64,000 bases of DNA, from contig NZ_JAJSDQ010000001.1 in assembly GCF_021272345.1 (NCBI RefSeq), positions 868,001-932,000 of the forward strand, written 5' to 3'. The translations under genes were made by a program, and so were the position numbers. This document shows, one piece after another, positions 62,990-64,000 of this stretch (positions within the stretch are counted from its first letter, which is position 1; the number at the start of each line of letters is the position of its first letter). This DNA is from Ornithinimicrobium sediminis. Its GTDB lineage: Bacteria > Actinomycetota > Actinomycetes > Actinomycetales > Dermatophilaceae. A model generated the notes under the pieces. That model ran no database searches, was not told the origin of the DNA, and saw nothing but the letters and a program-made list of their open reading frames with translations.

Positions 62990-63829
62990 ATGATGCTGCG
63001 CATCGTCCACAAGACCGGCTACACCTACGCCGGCGCGGCCAGCGCCTCCTACAACGAGGCCCGGATGACCCCGCGCTCCACGCTGCACCAGCAGGTGCTG
63101 CATACCCGGGTCGAGATCAGCCCGTCGGCGTGGACGCACACCTACAACGACTACTGGGGCACCGCGGTGACCGCCTTCGAGGTGCACGAGCGCCACGAGG
63201 AGCTCATCGTCACATCCTCGGCCACCGTCGACGTGCAGCGCCCCGCCATCGAGGGCGAGCACCTGACCTGGGAGCAGATGCACGACCTCGCACTCCAGGC
63301 CGAGCACAGTGAGTACCTTCAGATCAGCGACCAGGTGCGGCCCCCGGACGACCTGCTGGCGCGCGTGCGCGACATCGCGGCCGAGTCCCCGACACCGGGC
63401 GACTGCGCGCGCAGCGTCATCGAGCTGGTGCACGCCGAGATGAGCTACGTCAGCGGTGCCACCGGGGTGCACACCCGGGCCGGGGAGGCCTGGGAGCAGC
63501 GCCAGGGCGTCTGCCAGGACATGGCCAACCTCACCATCGGCTGCCTGCGCTCGGTGCGCATCCCCACCTGCTACGTCTCCGGCTACCTCATGCCGCCCCG
63601 CGAGCCGGAGGTCGGGGTGCCCTACACCGGTGAGTCGCACGCCTGGGTCCGCTGGTGGGACGGGGTGTGGGTGGGCGCCGACCCGACCAACAACATCCAG
63701 CCGGGTGACCGGCACGTCGAGGTGGCCCAGGGCCGGCAGTACGGCGACGTCCCGCCGCTGCGGGGCATCTTCACCGGCTCGGGGACCTCGCAGATGTTCG
63801 TCGAGGTGGAGCTGACCCGGCTCAACTGA
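62990..63829 (+). CDS. Transglutaminase-like protein (papain-fold)
   Basis: 279 residues. N-terminal beta domain (IVHKTGYTYAGAASASYNEA), then the transglutaminase-like core with catalytic triad Cys175 (RQGVCQDMANL), His217 (ESHAWVRW) and Asp231 (VGADPTNN). Third gene of the set, two bases after the alpha-E stop. Such proteins may hydrolyse or cross-link peptides made with the ATP-grasp partner. Complete and regular. Confidence 0.9.
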   Translation: MMLRIVHKTGYTYAGAASASYNEARMTPRSTLHQQVLHTRVEISPSAWTHTYNDYWGTAVTAFEVHERHEELIVTSSATVDVQRPAIEGEHLTWEQMHDLALQAEHSEYLQISDQVRPPDDLLARVRDIAAESPTPGDCARSVIELVHAEMSYVSGATGVHTRAGEAWEQRQGVCQDMANLTIGCLRSVRIPTCYVSGYLMPPREPEVGVPYTGESHAWVRWWDGVWVGADPTNNIQPGDRHVEVAQGRQYGDVPPLRGIFTGSGTSQMFVEVELTRLN

Positions 63830-63835
63830 GACGGG

Positions 63836-64000
63836 TCAGGCCACCGGCACCAGCCCGGTGTGGTCGTCGGCAGGCAGGTCGCCGGCGGTCGTGGCGGTCA
63901 CCGACAGCTCCCCGAACTGCATGGTGCCGCTGTGCGTGGTCATGAAGGCGGTGTCCGCCGCGTCGGCGCCCGTGCCGATGCGCACGAGGGAGTGCCGGGG
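63836..64000 (-). CDS. C-terminal part of a second transglutaminase-like protein, cut by window edge
   Basis: The last 165 bases read, on the minus strand, as 54 residues and TGA with no interruption: RHSLVRIGTGADAADTAFMT then THSGTMQFGELSVTATTAGD. This ending resembles transglutaminase-family C-termini (gRDaaDta-TTtfG...), so a second family member probably lies convergent to the set. The call is tentative because only the tail is visible. Confidence 0.45.
   Translation of the reverse strand, partial: PRHSLVRIGTGADAADTAFMTTHSGTMQFGELSVTATTAGDLPADDHTGLVPVA

Overview
The window is very GC-rich (roughly 72% by eye), densely coding, uses many GTG starts and ATGA/GTGA gene overlaps, and carries actinobacterial families (CWB2 cell-wall-binding repeats, DUF4333 lipoprotein, AbiEi/DUF559-type protein, IclR regulators, SARP-like remnant). 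It is best read as a chromosome segment of an actinomycete, plausibly Micrococcales near Intrasporangiaceae/Ornithinimicrobiaceae; the genus is inference. No rRNA, tRNA, CRISPR array, intact insertion sequence, prophage or replication origin was seen.

Layout. 1-8.3 kb: surface polysaccharide locus (5'-truncated Wzy/O-antigen-ligase-like protein, Wzx-like flippase, Alg13/Alg14-like split glycosyltransferase, GT2 glycosyltransferase, CapK-like adenylate-forming protein, TIM-barrel-like protein, Gfo/Idh/MocA oxidoreductase). 8.3-16 kb: secreted and wall proteins: a large fibrinogen-like/beta-propeller/FN3 exoprotein broken by a 76-bp net deletion inside a 270-bp repeat, a membrane-anchored hypothetical protein, a CWB2-GH16 wall-anchored glucanase and a TagD-like cytidylyltransferase. 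16-18.1 kb: an ATP-grasp ligase paired with an esterase. 18.6-23.5 kb: a compact lysine/diaminopimelate cluster (dapB, dapA, dapD, dapC, lysA) whose proteins resemble Bacteroidota-type more than usual actinobacterial enzymes.

24.5-28.8 kb: Lrp-type regulator divergent from a branched-chain 2-oxoacid dehydrogenase operon (E1 alpha, E1 beta, E2; no E3). 28.9-29.9 kb: an AbiEi/DUF559-like gene flanked by related palindromes. 30-38.3 kb: a seven-gene operon (livG, acyl-CoA synthetase, livH, livM, livK, livF, PaaK-like ligase) for uptake and probable CoA activation of an organic acid, divergent from an IclR regulator and an acetyl-CoA-synthetase-like protein lacking key catalytic motifs.

42.5-52.1 kb: histidine utilisation, in two transcription units (allC-like amidohydrolase-hutF-hutI; hutH-hutU) that share a near-identical 18-bp imperfect palindrome upstream, interrupted by a DUF2231 membrane protein, YbaK-like protein and DinB. 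52.2-54.3 kb: TetR plus ABC exporter with its own palindromic operator. 54.4-60.5 kb: ECF sigma and partner, ASCH protein, second IclR regulator (candidate hut regulator), aldo/keto reductase, MFS exporter. 60.5-64 kb: circularly permuted ATP-grasp / alpha-E / transglutaminase set, with the 3' end of another, convergent transglutaminase-like gene at the edge.

Non-genic signals: a 32-bp-period repeat family at two intergenic sites, an over-represented GTATGC/GCATAC word across the whole window, and several palindromic candidate operators.
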